This document shows positions 1 to 8,983 of a DNA stretch of 64,000 bases, piece by piece (within the stretch, counting starts at the first letter, position 1; each line of letters begins with the position of its first letter). The stretch is from positions 434,001 to 498,000 of the forward strand of contig CAXXNY010000021.1 in the NCBI GenBank assembly GCA_963674805.2, written 5' to 3'. Both the position numbers and the translations under genes were made by a program. Source of the DNA: CALMFG01 sp963674805 (lineage in GTDB: Bacteria > Bacillota > Clostridia > Christensenellales > CALMFG01). Below the pieces are notes generated by a model. The model was given only the letters and a program-made list of their open reading frames with translations, was not told the DNA's origin and did no database searches.

Positions 1-1032
1 GATCAAGCAGTAACCGCTAGCCTTCTGGCGTGGTATAAAAAGAATAAAAGAGAGCTGCCCTGGCGAAACACTCATGACCCGTATGCGGTGATTGTATCAG
101 AAATGATGCTGCAGCAAACGCAGGTCAACACGGTTATTGATTATTATAATCGGTTTTTAAAGCAATTTCCGGATTTTAAAGCATTGGCGATTTCTGAAGA
201 ACAGGAAGTGCTGAGCGTGTGGCAGGGGCTGGGCTATTATTCCCGTGCACGCAATTTGCATCAGTTGGCGAAAACCGTGATGGAGGCCTATAGCGGCAGT
301 CTGCCGCGCACATATGAAGCGCTGATTAAACTGCCGGGAATCGGCCCTTATATGGCGGGCGCGGTAATGAGCATCGGATTTGATATCCCCATGCCGGCCG
401 TAGATGGAAATGTGCTCCGTGTGGTCAGCCGCATCGACGGTTTGGATGAGGATATTGCAAAACCCGCTGCGCGTCAGAAGATTACCGAAAGGGTGGCGCA
501 GATACTGCCGCAAAACCATGCAGGCGACTTTACGCAGGCAATGATGGAATTAGGAGCGGTGGTCTGCCGGCCGAAATCACCAGACTGCGGCGTATGTCCG
601 GTACAGATAATGTGCACGGCTTTTCAGCAGGGTTTGACAGACCGGCTTCCGGTGAAGACGCCAAAGGAAAAACCTAAAACCGTGAAGCTGAGCGTATATT
701 TGATCACAACGCCAGACGCGGTGCTGATGCATTACCGCGCAGAGCAGGGGCTGCTGGCGCGTATGTGGGGGCTTCCGGTATCAGAAGACAGTGGCGAGCC
801 ATCAGCGCTTGAGTGGATATCGGGGCTGAACGGTCCAGCCGTTGTGGATCTCGGGCATATACGGCATACCTTCACGCACCAAAGATGGGAGATGGAAGTC
901 TTTTGGTATCAAACGGAGCGGGAATACCCTGTTGAGCCGCCGTATCTGTGGCAGCGGCTGGATGCACTGGATAAGCTCCCGGTTGCTGTGGCCTTTAAAA
1001 AAGTCCTGACACTGATTCCTGCATCTGATTAG
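1..1032 (+). CDS. mutY: A/G-specific adenine glycosylase MutY (5' truncated by window edge)
   Basis: Base-excision repair enzyme that removes adenine mispaired with 8-oxoguanine. The open frame runs from base 1 with no start codon, so the N-terminus lies outside the window; translation from base 1 already gives family sequence (LPWRNTHDPYAV before MLQQTQV). The helix-hairpin-helix/GPD region is clear: LPGIGPYMAGA followed by PAVDGNVLRV, which carries the catalytic Asp. The [4Fe-4S] ligands fit C-X6-C-X2-C-X5-C around CRPKSPDCGVC. The C-terminal ~120 residues match the NUDIX-like 8-oxoG recognition domain in position. About 343 residues are visible, close to the normal ~350. It ends before an independent promoter at 1081, so it is the last gene of its transcript. 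Confidence 0.95.
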   Translation, partial: DQAVTASLLAWYKKNKRELPWRNTHDPYAVIVSEMMLQQTQVNTVIDYYNRFLKQFPDFKALAISEEQEVLSVWQGLGYYSRARNLHQLAKTVMEAYSGSLPRTYEALIKLPGIGPYMAGAVMSIGFDIPMPAVDGNVLRVVSRIDGLDEDIAKPAARQKITERVAQILPQNHAGDFTQAMMELGAVVCRPKSPDCGVCPVQIMCTAFQQGLTDRLPVKTPKEKPKTVKLSVYLITTPDAVLMHYRAEQGLLARMWGLPVSEDSGEPSALEWISGLNGPAVVDLGHIRHTFTHQRWEMEVFWYQTEREYPVEPPYLWQRLDALDKLPVAVAFKKVLTLIPASD

Positions 1033-1080
1033 ATTTAAAAAGAAGGCAACAGGAACAAACCATGTTTTTTCCTGAAAGAA

Positions 1081-1109
1081 TTGACAATTAGCATGCGGTA
1101 CGGTATGAT
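1081..1109 (+). promoter_or_regulatory. Strong sigma-A type promoter
   Basis: TTGACA at 1081-1086 and TATGAT at 1104-1109 with exactly 17 bases between. It drives the short transcript described next; no start codon with a good ribosome site follows before the hairpin terminator at 1190. Confidence 0.75.
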
Positions 1110-1115
1110 TTGTCT

Positions 1116-1227
1116 CGGAAAAGACAGAAAACCGATAATGCCAAAATGATGGACATAAACCGCTAAGCCTTATGGAATAAAAAAGGTGCGGGCAACGAAT
1201 CCGAATGGATTGGTTGCCGTTTTCTTT
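1116..1227 (+). ncRNA. Candidate small RNA or structured leader, family not recognised
   Basis: A consensus promoter (TTGACA-17-TATGAT) would start RNA near 1116, and a strong intrinsic terminator sits at 1190-1227, so a transcript of about 110 nt is predicted. It contains no plausible reading frame. A small stem (CATAA/TTATG, about 1154-1174) precedes the terminator hairpin. It could be a free sRNA, or a leader/attenuator for the Flp pilin gene at 1445, since read-through would enter that gene. I compared it by eye with c-di-GMP-I, fluoride and TPP riboswitch consensus elements and found no convincing match. The promoter and terminator are seen directly; the RNA itself is inferred. Confidence 0.5.
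1190..1227 (+). terminator. Rho-independent terminator of the candidate small RNA
   Basis: Stem GGCAAC (1191-1196) with GTTGCC (1213-1218), extended inside by ATCC/GGAT around a GAAT loop, then GTTTTCTTT. Confidence 0.85.
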
Positions 1228-1444
1228 GTCAGGGTGCTGCGATGGTCAGGCCGCGTGCACTTTAGCGCCTCATATAATGGCTGATATTATACGAAATGGT
1301 TTTAATTACCTGAATAATCGTTTATAATGGAATAAGCGAAATCAATACAGACAGGACCATCGTTATCGGCGGGATGCGTAATCAAAGCGCTGATCTGCCA
1401 AGGCGATACGATAGATAATAATCATATCAGGAAGGAGTTTTACA

Positions 1445-1618
1445 GTGAAGAAGCTGATATCCGTATTAAAAGATGAAAACGGACAGGGCATGGTAGAATA
1501 CGGCTTGGTTCTCGGCGCGATTGCCGTCGGTGTTGTAGCCGCACTGTTAATGCTCGGACCAAAAATTTTATCCTTATTCGCTAAAGTTCAGGAAAAAATA
1601 ACTGGTGTGGTTTCATAA
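1445..1618 (+). CDS. Flp-type pilin (57 aa, orphan)
   Basis: Small type IVb (Flp/Tad) pilin. It starts with GTG at 1445, seven bases after a GAAGGAG ribosome site (1431-1437). The 57-residue product has a short basic leader, the prepilin processing motif G/QGMVEYG at residues 13-20 with the conserved Glu and Tyr, then about 20 hydrophobic residues (LVLGAIAVGVVAALLMLG) and a short polar tail. This is the usual size and layout of Flp pilins. No TadA ATPase, TadV/CpaA peptidase or other Tad gene lies in the window, so assembly machinery must be elsewhere. A possible -10 (TATAAT, 1323-1328) lies upstream without a good -35; the RNA element at 1116-1227 may also act as leader. A terminator follows at 1706. 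Confidence 0.85.
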   Translation: MKKLISVLKDENGQGMVEYGLVLGAIAVGVVAALLMLGPKILSLFAKVQEKITGVVS

Positions 1619-1705
1619 GGAACCTTCACTTGCGAAATAGGGAGTTCATCACAGTTTGCATAGAGCTGACTGATGATTCTGGTTTTGATGGAGTTAGCAT
1701 AATAT

Positions 1706-1745
1706 AGACGTGTATGGAGATAATAATGCCATGGGCGTCTTTTTA
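1706..1745 (+). terminator. Rho-independent terminator after the pilin gene
   Basis: AGACG (1706-1710) pairs with CGTCT (1736-1740), with an inner ATGG/CCAT, followed by a T-rich run. Confidence 0.75.
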
Positions 1746-1860
1746 TTCTTTACCGTCAATATGATATACTGATTAAAAGCGGCCGGCGTGTTTGTGACTA
1801 ACGCACATCACGGTCGTATCCGGCCGGATATAATGTTCAAAAAGATAAATGGAGGCACAA

Positions 1861-3309
1861 ATGAAAAAAGCGGATATCGGACTGATCGGTCTGGCGGTCA
1901 TGGGCGAGAACCTCGTGATGAATATGGAATCCAAAGGCTTTACTGTCGCTGTCTATAACCGCACGCTGGATAAAGTCGAGCGGTTTTTAAACGGAAGAGC
2001 CAACGGGAAATCGATTATCGGAGCGAAAAGCATTGAGGAGCTTGCCGACATACTCGAAAAACCGCGCAAGGTGATGCTGATGGTCAAGGCGGGACAGCCG
2101 GTGGACCATTTTATCGACGTGTTGATTCCTGCTCTGGATGAAGGGGATATTATCATCGACGGCGGAAACTCGCATTATACCGACACAATCAGACGGACGA
2201 AATATGTGGAAAGCAAAGGGCTTTTATATATCGGCACCGGGGTCTCCGGCGGAGAAGAAGGCGCGCTTAAGGGGCCCAGCCTGATGCCCGGCGGTTCCAA
2301 AGCCGCATGGGAAGCGGTGAAACCGATATTGACTGCCATATCGGCAAAGGTGGACGGGGAGCCGTGCTGCCGCTGGGTTGGAGCGGACGGAGCCGGACAT
2401 TACGTTAAAATGGTGCATAACGGGATTGAATACGGTGATATGCAGATTATCGGGGAAGCGTATCATGTCATGAAGCACCTGCTTCAGATGAGCACAGATG
2501 AAATGCACGATGTCTTTGAGGAATGGAACCGGACAGAGCTTGACAGCTATCTCATTGAAATCACGCGCGATATACTCGCATTCAAAGATAAGGACGGACA
2601 GCCGCTGGTGGATCGCATTCTTGACACGGCGGGACAAAAAGGAACGGGTAAATGGGCATCGGTATCTTCGCTTGATGAGGGGATTCCGCTGACACTCATC
2701 AGCCAGGCGGTTTACGCCCGTGCGCTTTCGGCGCTGAAAGAACAGCGGGAAAAAGCATCGGCTGTGCTTTCCGGACCTGTACCGCAATTCGACGGTGATA
2801 AACAGGCATTTTTGAAGGATCTGAAGCAAACCGTCTATGCGGCAAAAATTATTTCTTATGCGCAAGGGTATGCCCTGCTGAGAGCAGCGGCGGAGACCTT
2901 CGGATGGGAACTGAACTACGGGGATATTGCACTGATGTGGCGCGGCGGATGCATCATACGGTCGGCGTTTTTAAACGATATTAAAACAGCGTTTGACCGG
3001 AATCCGGCGCTTGAAAACCTTCTGTTGGATGATTTCTTCAAAGAGAAGGTAGAAGCAGCCCAAAGCGGTATGCGCAATGTGATTGCACAGGCGGTCAGGA
3101 ACGGGATACCGGTTCCGGCATTTTCTTCTGCAATCAGTTATTACGACGGTTACCGCAGCGCGTGGCTGCCGGCGAATCTGCTGCAGGCACAGCGCGACTT
3201 TTTCGGTGCACATACATATGAGCGCATCGACCGTCCGAGAGGCGAATTCTTCCATACAAACTGGACTGGCACGGGCGGCGATACTTCCGCGACGACCTAT
3301 GACGCATAA
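1861..3309 (+). CDS. gnd: 6-phosphogluconate dehydrogenase, decarboxylating
   Basis: Oxidative pentose phosphate enzyme converting 6-phosphogluconate to ribulose 5-phosphate and CO2 with NAD(P)+. The ATG at 1861 is chosen because GGAGG (1851-1855) lies five bases upstream; the in-frame ATG at 1849 has no such site. The 482-residue product has the N-terminal dinucleotide fold (GLIGLAVMG, NRT after the second strand), the substrate loop GVSGGEEGA, the active-site Lys in GHYVKMVHNGIEYGD and the family signature LDTAGQKGTGKW. Length equals the long-chain Gnd class. It is monocistronic: a GC-rich dyad (CGGCCGG 1780-1786 with CCGGCCG 1820-1826) lies in the leader and a terminator at 3326. No zwf or pgl is nearby. 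Confidence 0.96.
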   Translation: MKKADIGLIGLAVMGENLVMNMESKGFTVAVYNRTLDKVERFLNGRANGKSIIGAKSIEELADILEKPRKVMLMVKAGQPVDHFIDVLIPALDEGDIIIDGGNSHYTDTIRRTKYVESKGLLYIGTGVSGGEEGALKGPSLMPGGSKAAWEAVKPILTAISAKVDGEPCCRWVGADGAGHYVKMVHNGIEYGDMQIIGEAYHVMKHLLQMSTDEMHDVFEEWNRTELDSYLIEITRDILAFKDKDGQPLVDRILDTAGQKGTGKWASVSSLDEGIPLTLISQAVYARALSALKEQREKASAVLSGPVPQFDGDKQAFLKDLKQTVYAAKIISYAQGYALLRAAAETFGWELNYGDIALMWRGGCIIRSAFLNDIKTAFDRNPALENLLLDDFFKEKVEAAQSGMRNVIAQAVRNGIPVPAFSSAISYYDGYRSAWLPANLLQAQRDFFGAHTYERIDRPRGEFFHTNWTGTGGDTSATTYDA

Positions 3310-3325
3310 ATAAAGTAATCTTGTA

Positions 3326-3354
3326 AGAGCGTACCTGATCGTACGCTCTTTTTT
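3326..3354 (+). terminator. Rho-independent terminator of gnd
   Basis: AGAGCGTAC (3326-3334) and GTACGCTCT (3341-3349) form a perfect 9-bp stem followed by a run of T. Confidence 0.92.
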
Positions 3355-3400
3355 GTATTCATAATAGCAGAGAATACACCGCTCCAACAGCTGATATGCG

Positions 3401-3429
3401 TTGACCGCCACCTTTGACGCTGATATAAT
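3401..3429 (+). promoter_or_regulatory. Sigma-A type promoter for the glycosyltransferase operon
   Basis: TTGACC (3401-3406) and TATAAT (3424-3429) with a 17-base spacer, 30 bases before the ATG at 3459. Confidence 0.8.
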
Positions 3430-3458
3430 AAAGCGAATTGATGAGGAGCGTGTAAGTT

Positions 3459-4406
3459 ATGGGAAAGTATATCTCGGTAGTGATACCCGTCTATTATGAA
3501 GAAAAAGTTGTAGAAGAGTGTTATCAGCGGCTGACCAGTTCAATGGCAGACTATGACTATGAACTGATATTTGTCAATGATGGCTCTAAGGACCAGACAC
3601 TTCCGATGTTAAAGGCGTTTGCCTATAAAGATAAACATGTTAAAATTATCAGCTTTTCACGCAACTTCGGGCATCAGGCCGCCGTGACGGCAGGGCTGAA
3701 GCATGCCAAAGGCGATGCGGTGGTTGTGATCGACGCAGACCTCCAGGACCCGCCCGAGATTATTCCGGACATGATTCGGGTGTGGGAGGAAGGCACCGAC
3801 GTTGTTTACGCCAAAAGAAAGAAACGCAAAGGCGAATCAATATTTAAACGTCTGACAGCGAAATTATTTTACCGCCTGCTGCGCACCTTTTCAGATACGG
3901 ATATTCCGGAAGACACCGGTGATTTCCGCCTGATGGACCGAAAAGTGGTGGATGCGTTTAACTCGCTCGGTGAGCATAATCGGTTTATCCGCGGCATGGT
4001 TGCATGGCTGGGATTTAAGCAGGTACCGTTTGAGTATGTCAGAGAAAAACGCTTTGCCGGAGAAACCAAGTATACTTTAAGAAAGATGCTTAACCTGTCT
4101 TATGACGGTATCTTTTCCTTCTCAATCACGCCGATCCGGTTTATCAAGAATCTGGGATTATTATCATTGTTGTTCGCGGTCGGTATTATCATTTATGTTA
4201 TCGTGTCAAAGGTATTGGGAACGACAATCCCCGGATGGTCGTCGCTGATGATCGTCATCACGATATTTATGGGCGTACAACTGCTCAGTACGGGTATTGT
4301 CGGCGAGTACGTTGCACGGACGTATGAGGAAGCAAAAAACAGGCCGGTGTATTTGGTGGACGAAACTGTCAATCTGGCGCCGGAATCCAATAAACAAGAA
4401 CAATAG
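3459..4406 (+). CDS. Polyprenyl-phosphate glycosyltransferase, GT2 family (GtrB/ArnC-like)
   Basis: Transfers a sugar from a nucleotide donor to a polyprenyl phosphate at the inner face of the membrane, giving the lipid-linked donor used outside by GT-C enzymes. The 315-residue protein has the GT2 start VVIPVYYEEKVVEECY, the metal/donor site DADLQDPPE near residue 90, a GDFRLMDRK acceptor-site motif near 155, and two C-terminal membrane segments (about 235-255 and 265-285), as in GtrB, YkcC and DPM1-like enzymes. GAGGAG lies upstream of ATG 3459. It is followed 14 bases later by a polytopic protein that probably uses its product. The sugar cannot be told from sequence. Confidence 0.9.
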   Translation: MGKYISVVIPVYYEEKVVEECYQRLTSSMADYDYELIFVNDGSKDQTLPMLKAFAYKDKHVKIISFSRNFGHQAAVTAGLKHAKGDAVVVIDADLQDPPEIIPDMIRVWEEGTDVVYAKRKKRKGESIFKRLTAKLFYRLLRTFSDTDIPEDTGDFRLMDRKVVDAFNSLGEHNRFIRGMVAWLGFKQVPFEYVREKRFAGETKYTLRKMLNLSYDGIFSFSITPIRFIKNLGLLSLLFAVGIIIYVIVSKVLGTTIPGWSSLMIVITIFMGVQLLSTGIVGEYVARTYEEAKNRPVYLVDETVNLAPESNKQEQ

Positions 4407-4420
4407 GAATCGAGAGTGAG

Positions 4421-5926
4421 ATGGAAATAAAAACAAAAAAACAGCGGGCCATTAAAATTATCTGCATTACGTTGGCGGTTCTGATGCTGGTCAGCATTCT
4501 GCCTGCGTTTGTGCTGTGTTTTGTGACCTATCCCTGCCCGGGAGACGATTACTTCTATTCGCTGCCGCTGCAGCAGGCGCTTCAGCAAAACGGCTGGTCA
4601 GCGCTAGTTACTGCACCGATTCAATTTGCAGCGGAAAGGTATATGAACTGGCAGGGCAGTTTTATTTCGTGCATGTTGTTTAACCTAAACCCCATGGTAT
4701 TCTCAATGGTCTATTACCGCATCGCGATGTTTGTGATGAACCTGTTGTTTGTATTCTCGGTTTACGCTTTTGGATTCAGACTCTTAAGCGGCCAGTTTAA
4801 GCTGAAGAAATATCTCACCTTTTTAATCAGCACAGCGCTGATTTTTGCATTTTATCATTGCGTACCGTTCTTCAATCTCTTTGAGATTGTCTATTGGTAT
4901 ACGGGCGCAATCTTCTATTTTATACCGTTATCCTGTCTGTTGCTTTTTATGGCGCTGTTGTTACGGCTCAAAGACCGGCAGCAGGAAATTCAGGGGCTGG
5001 GATGGACCATGGCATGGCTGATTATAATTGGCATATCACTGGCTTCCAGCAACCTCACCACGGCGGTCAGCGTTTGGAGCGGATTGGTTATCCTGCTGTT
5101 CCTGGCGCTGATAAAGAAGCATCCGTTGAAAAAGCAACTTTTAACTATTTTTATTATTTATACAGCGGTATTATTGGTCAACGCACTGTCCCCGGGTTAT
5201 TTAGTCCGTTATCATCACGGTATCGACCAGAATCTGGTGACAATTGAAACCACCAATGTGTTTGATGTGCTGATTTGGAGTTTTAAGCTTGGCACGCAGA
5301 ATCTGCGGGACTTTGCGTTTATTGCACCGGTGATCGGCGCGCTCGGGATGCTGTTTCCGCTAATCGCAAAACAGGCAAAAAAACAAGACGGCAGATATAT
5401 CAACCCGATACTGCTTTTTGCTGCGACCTATCTGGTCTTTATTGCGCAGTATGCGCCGTTCCTGTATGCCCTCGGCGATCTGCAATACGGACGCATTATC
5501 GCATACCGTTTCTTTACGGCTCAGATTTTCTATGCAGTGAATATTGTTAATTTCGCGGCATTTTTGGCGGCGAAGATCGATATCACGCGAATAATTTACC
5601 GGATTATCGGCGTTGTAATTATTCTTGCGGGTGCGTTTTTGGTATTCCACAGTTTCCAGGTCAGAATCGTCCCAAGCTCACATATCCGTACGATGATTGA
5701 TACCTATATGGACGGAACCATCCCGACCTATATCTCTGAAAAGAATGAACGGATTCGAATTTTGGAAGATGAAAGCATTAAGGACGTGGTGTTTGAACCG
5801 CTGACCGAACGGGATGTATGCTTCGGATTTGACTATACAGACAACAATCCGGACAGCCTGATCAATCGTGCACTGGCGGATTATTATGGCAAGGACAGCG
5901 TGATTGTAAAAGAAGAGATTGAATAA
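4421..5926 (+). CDS. Polytopic membrane protein, DUF6056/GT-C-like
   Basis: A 501-residue protein with about ten or eleven hydrophobic segments. The first segment (about residues 12-35) is followed by PGDDYFYS, an Asp-Asp pair in the first external loop, the position where GT-C glycosyltransferases carry catalytic acidic residues. A hydrophilic domain of about 75 residues follows the last segment (from about 425). The pattern resembles DUF6056 membrane proteins and GtrC-type glucosyltransferases. Coupling to a GtrB-like gene 14 bases upstream suggests it moves a sugar from polyprenyl phosphate to a surface glycan or teichoic acid; that role is inferred from context. It ends the operon; a terminator follows at 5968. 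Confidence 0.65.
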   Translation: MEIKTKKQRAIKIICITLAVLMLVSILPAFVLCFVTYPCPGDDYFYSLPLQQALQQNGWSALVTAPIQFAAERYMNWQGSFISCMLFNLNPMVFSMVYYRIAMFVMNLLFVFSVYAFGFRLLSGQFKLKKYLTFLISTALIFAFYHCVPFFNLFEIVYWYTGAIFYFIPLSCLLLFMALLLRLKDRQQEIQGLGWTMAWLIIIGISLASSNLTTAVSVWSGLVILLFLALIKKHPLKKQLLTIFIIYTAVLLVNALSPGYLVRYHHGIDQNLVTIETTNVFDVLIWSFKLGTQNLRDFAFIAPVIGALGMLFPLIAKQAKKQDGRYINPILLFAATYLVFIAQYAPFLYALGDLQYGRIIAYRFFTAQIFYAVNIVNFAAFLAAKIDITRIIYRIIGVVIILAGAFLVFHSFQVRIVPSSHIRTMIDTYMDGTIPTYISEKNERIRILEDESIKDVVFEPLTERDVCFGFDYTDNNPDSLINRALADYYGKDSVIVKEEIE

Positions 5927-5967
5927 TGAAAATCCCGCGTAATGCGCAGGTTAAATATTGATGAAGT

Positions 5968-5996
5968 GCCGTATTCTTAATGGATACGGCTTTTTT
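5968..5996 (+). terminator. Rho-independent terminator
   Basis: GCCGTAT (5968-5974) pairs with ATACGGC (5984-5990), followed by six T. Confidence 0.9.
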
Positions 5997-6067
5997 ATTA
6001 GAAGATGTGATGCTGCCGTCTGTTGATTTTAATCGGTGAACAGGGTATCATAGCAAGAGAGGTTTTT

Positions 6068-6763
6068 ATGGAAATCATTCTTGTACTAGTGATTTTAGTG
6101 TTGATGTGGGTAATCATCGAAGTGCTGTCGATTGCGCTCAAGATGACCGGATTAGAGTTATACCGCGCGCGGTTTCAGGTCATCTCGCTGATTACACATA
6201 CCGGCTTTACCACACGGGAATCTGAGCTGATTACCCAGCACCCAACCCGCCGCCGTCTGGCAAGCATGCTGATGGTGGTCAGTTATATTGCGCAGGTTTC
6301 GCTGATATCGGTGCTGCTGCATATGTTGACCGCAAACGAGCAAAGACTCTGGTATATTGGAGCTGCGCTTGTACTGCTGGTGCTCTTCATTGTATTGGTC
6401 ACGCGAAACCGCTTTTTTTCATCCAGACTGAACCGCCTGACGGAAAAGCTGCTGCAGAAACGCGTGATGAAAAACATCAAAAAACAGCCGCTTGATAAAG
6501 TGCTTAAAATCAGTCCGAGTTATGGGATATATGAACTGATTGTTGATGATGAGAGCCCGATATGCGGAAAGTCGCTGGCGGACGCCAGGCTTAAGGATGA
6601 ATACATACAGGTACTAAAAATCGATCACGGATCAACCACAACGGATTTCCCAAGCGCGTCAATGGTGCTATCCTCAGGGGATAAATTGATTGTATACGGA
6701 AAAACCGAATCCATATTGAAAAGCATCTTGAATAAGGAAGCAGGTGCAGCAGAACCAGAATAA
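6068..6763 (+). CDS. Membrane protein with C-terminal TrkA_C (RCK_C) domain
   Basis: A 231-residue protein: three membrane segments (about residues 3-22, 70-90 and 96-115), a linker, then a TrkA_C/RCK_C fold (about 145-225; ELIVDDESPICGKSLADA through SGDKLIVYG). TrkA_C domains bind small ligands, including c-di-AMP in some K+ transport proteins, and gate potassium or other transporters. ATG 6068 is preferred to upstream in-frame codons because AGAGAGG sits five bases before it. It lies 13 bases upstream of the trehalose synthase start, so ion regulation and a compatible solute gene share a transcript, which fits an osmotic stress role. The exact ligand and target are unknown. Confidence 0.75.
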   Translation: MEIILVLVILVLMWVIIEVLSIALKMTGLELYRARFQVISLITHTGFTTRESELITQHPTRRRLASMLMVVSYIAQVSLISVLLHMLTANEQRLWYIGAALVLLVLFIVLVTRNRFFSSRLNRLTEKLLQKRVMKNIKKQPLDKVLKISPSYGIYELIVDDESPICGKSLADARLKDEYIQVLKIDHGSTTTDFPSASMVLSSGDKLIVYGKTESILKSILNKEAGAAEPE

Positions 6764-6776
6764 CAAAGGAGAATCA

Positions 6777-8975
6777 ATGGGCAAAACAATTATTATTTCA
6801 AACCGCTTACCCGTCACCGTTAAAAAGGACGAGGACAATATCAGTTATCATCCAAGTATCGGCGGACTCGCGACGGGTTTGGATGGCATACATAAGGAAT
6901 CAAACAGCATCTGGATCGGCTGGCCGGGGATTACGACCGATGACGTCACGCCGAAAGACAGACGAACACTGACAAAAGACTTAAGAGAGATTTATAACTG
7001 CAAGCCGGTATATCTCTCCGATCATGAGATGGAACTCTTTTACTACGGATTCTGCAACATGACGATCTGGCCGCTGTTCCACTATTTTGTCAACAAGGTT
7101 GAATATGATCTTGAAATGTGGGAGATGTATCAGGAAGTCAATCAGAAGTTCTTTGACGCCGTTAAGCCGGTGATTGAAGACGGTGATATGGTCTGGGTGC
7201 ATGATTACCAGCTGCTGCTGCTGCCCCGTATGATCAAATCGGCGTTCCCGAATACAAAGGTCGGGTTTTTTCTGCATATTCCGTTCCCGTCATTCGAAAT
7301 ATTCCGCCTGCTGGTTTGGCGCGATGAAATCCTGACCGGTATGTTAGGCGCGGATTTAATCGGCTTTCATACCTATGATTATGTCCGCCATTTTTTAAGC
7401 AGCGTCCGGCGCTTGCTCGGATTTGAAAACAACCTGAACCATATCAGCTGTGAAGACCGTTATGTCAGTGTGGACGCGTTTCCGATGGGGATTGATTACA
7501 ACCGGTTCACGATGACCTATAATACCCCGGAGTTTCAAAATCAAGTTAAACAAATTATCAGCAGTAAAAAGGGTGAGAAGATGCTCTTATCCGTTGACCG
7601 GCTGGACTATACCAAGGGAATACCCGAAAGAATCCGGGCATTCGATACCTTTTTAACTAAATATCCGGAATATCGGGAAAAAGTGCGTTTTCAGCTAATC
7701 GTAGCGCCGTCGCGCGTTGCGGTGGATTCTTATGCTGACCTAAGAAGTGAAATCACCGAGCTGGTCAGCGAAATCAACGGCAAGCACGGCACCGTAAACT
7801 GGATGCCGATTTGGTATTTCTTCCAGTCGTTCAGCCAGGAAGGCTTGATTGCGCTGTATAAATACTCCGATGTGCTGCTGGTGACCCCTCTTCGCGACGG
7901 GATGAACCTGGTGGCAAAGGAATACATCGCCGCCCGGACGGACTATAAAGGTATGGTTGTAATCAGCGAAACCGCTGGCGCGGCCAGTGAAATCGGAGAA
8001 GTCGTGGTTGTCAATGCGAATGATATCGACGAAATCGCGGAAGGCATTAAGACTGCGCTTGAAATGCCGGTTAAAGAAAAAACAGCGATTAACAAGAGCC
8101 TGCATAAACGATTGAAACGCTATAATGTTTCATTTTGGGCGCAGGACTTTATGAATAATCTGGATAAAGCGGGAGAAATCGCGGACCAGACAGCGGCAAT
8201 CAGCCTTGAAAAAGACAATTCCGTGATTATTAATGCCTACAAAAAAGCAAAGAAACGCATCATTTTCTTGGATTATGACGGCACGCTGGTCGGATTCAAA
8301 GCATTGCCGGAACAGGCACGGCCGGATCCGGAACTAAAACGGATGCTGTTTGACTTGATTGATGATCCGAAAAACAAACTGGTAATCGTATCCGGACGTG
8401 ACCGATATACGCTGGAAGACTGGCTGGGCGATCTTAGGATTAATATGCTGGCCGGGCACGGACTGTGGCGGCGAGAACTGGACGGCGAGTGGATCATGAC
8501 CGTATCTTTGGATAACAGCTGGAAGAAAGCGGTCACCAATATGCTGCAGGTTTACTGCGACCGGATGCCGGGGGCTTTGATCGAAGAAAAAGATTACTCG
8601 ATAGCGTTCCATTACCGCCAGTGCGAGCCGGATATGGTGTCCAAAAAGATGAGCGAAGTATGGGCGGCATTATCTTCAATGACCCAATCCATGAGTCTTA
8701 CCGTACAAGAAGGCAACAAAGTGCTGGAAGTGAAGGATATGCGTGTGGATAAAGGACAAAGTTCACTTGCATTTTTGAATCAAGAGCAGTATGATTTTAT
8801 ACTAGGCGTTGGAGACGATCATACAGACGAGGATTTATTCGTGGCGCTGCCTAAAAAGGCGCTGACGGTTAAGGTAGGTATCGGTATGACATCTGCACGC
8901 TACCGCCTCGGCTCATGGAAGTCGATGCGCTCGCTGCTGAAACAGTTTATTGAATTAAACAAGGAGAAAACCTGA
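6777..8975 (+). CDS. Bifunctional trehalose-6-phosphate synthase/phosphatase (OtsA-OtsB fusion)
   Basis: Makes trehalose from UDP-glucose and glucose 6-phosphate in one polypeptide. ATG 6777 follows AAAGGAG and gives MGKTIIISNRLPVTV, the usual GT20 start; 732 residues. The GT20 domain spans about 1-470, with the GGLATGL donor loop, GWPGI, DRLDYTKGIPER and RDGMNLVAKEYIA. The C-terminal HAD-type phosphatase spans about 495-730, with IIFLDYDGTLVGF (nucleophile Asp) and VGDDHTDEDLF (metal site). Both catalytic sets are intact, so the fusion is probably active in both steps. It is preceded by a TrkA_C protein and followed nine bases later by a GH65 phosphorylase, giving a trehalose synthesis and breakdown pair. 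Confidence 0.93.
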   Translation: MGKTIIISNRLPVTVKKDEDNISYHPSIGGLATGLDGIHKESNSIWIGWPGITTDDVTPKDRRTLTKDLREIYNCKPVYLSDHEMELFYYGFCNMTIWPLFHYFVNKVEYDLEMWEMYQEVNQKFFDAVKPVIEDGDMVWVHDYQLLLLPRMIKSAFPNTKVGFFLHIPFPSFEIFRLLVWRDEILTGMLGADLIGFHTYDYVRHFLSSVRRLLGFENNLNHISCEDRYVSVDAFPMGIDYNRFTMTYNTPEFQNQVKQIISSKKGEKMLLSVDRLDYTKGIPERIRAFDTFLTKYPEYREKVRFQLIVAPSRVAVDSYADLRSEITELVSEINGKHGTVNWMPIWYFFQSFSQEGLIALYKYSDVLLVTPLRDGMNLVAKEYIAARTDYKGMVVISETAGAASEIGEVVVVNANDIDEIAEGIKTALEMPVKEKTAINKSLHKRLKRYNVSFWAQDFMNNLDKAGEIADQTAAISLEKDNSVIINAYKKAKKRIIFLDYDGTLVGFKALPEQARPDPELKRMLFDLIDDPKNKLVIVSGRDRYTLEDWLGDLRINMLAGHGLWRRELDGEWIMTVSLDNSWKKAVTNMLQVYCDRMPGALIEEKDYSIAFHYRQCEPDMVSKKMSEVWAALSSMTQSMSLTVQEGNKVLEVKDMRVDKGQSSLAFLNQEQYDFILGVGDDHTDEDLFVALPKKALTVKVGIGMTSARYRLGSWKSMRSLLKQFIELNKEKT

Positions 8976-8983
8976 ATACATAG

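Noticed and set aside
1081..1227. c-di-GMP-I, fluoride or TPP riboswitch upstream of the pilin gene
   Set aside because: Isolated words such as GATGG, AACCGC and GATAATGCC occur, but the required tetraloop, receptor and pairing layout are not there.
2224..2865. Long reverse-strand open frame within gnd
   Set aside because: It is a shadow of gnd with Arg/His/Cys-rich composition, no ribosome site and no family resemblance.
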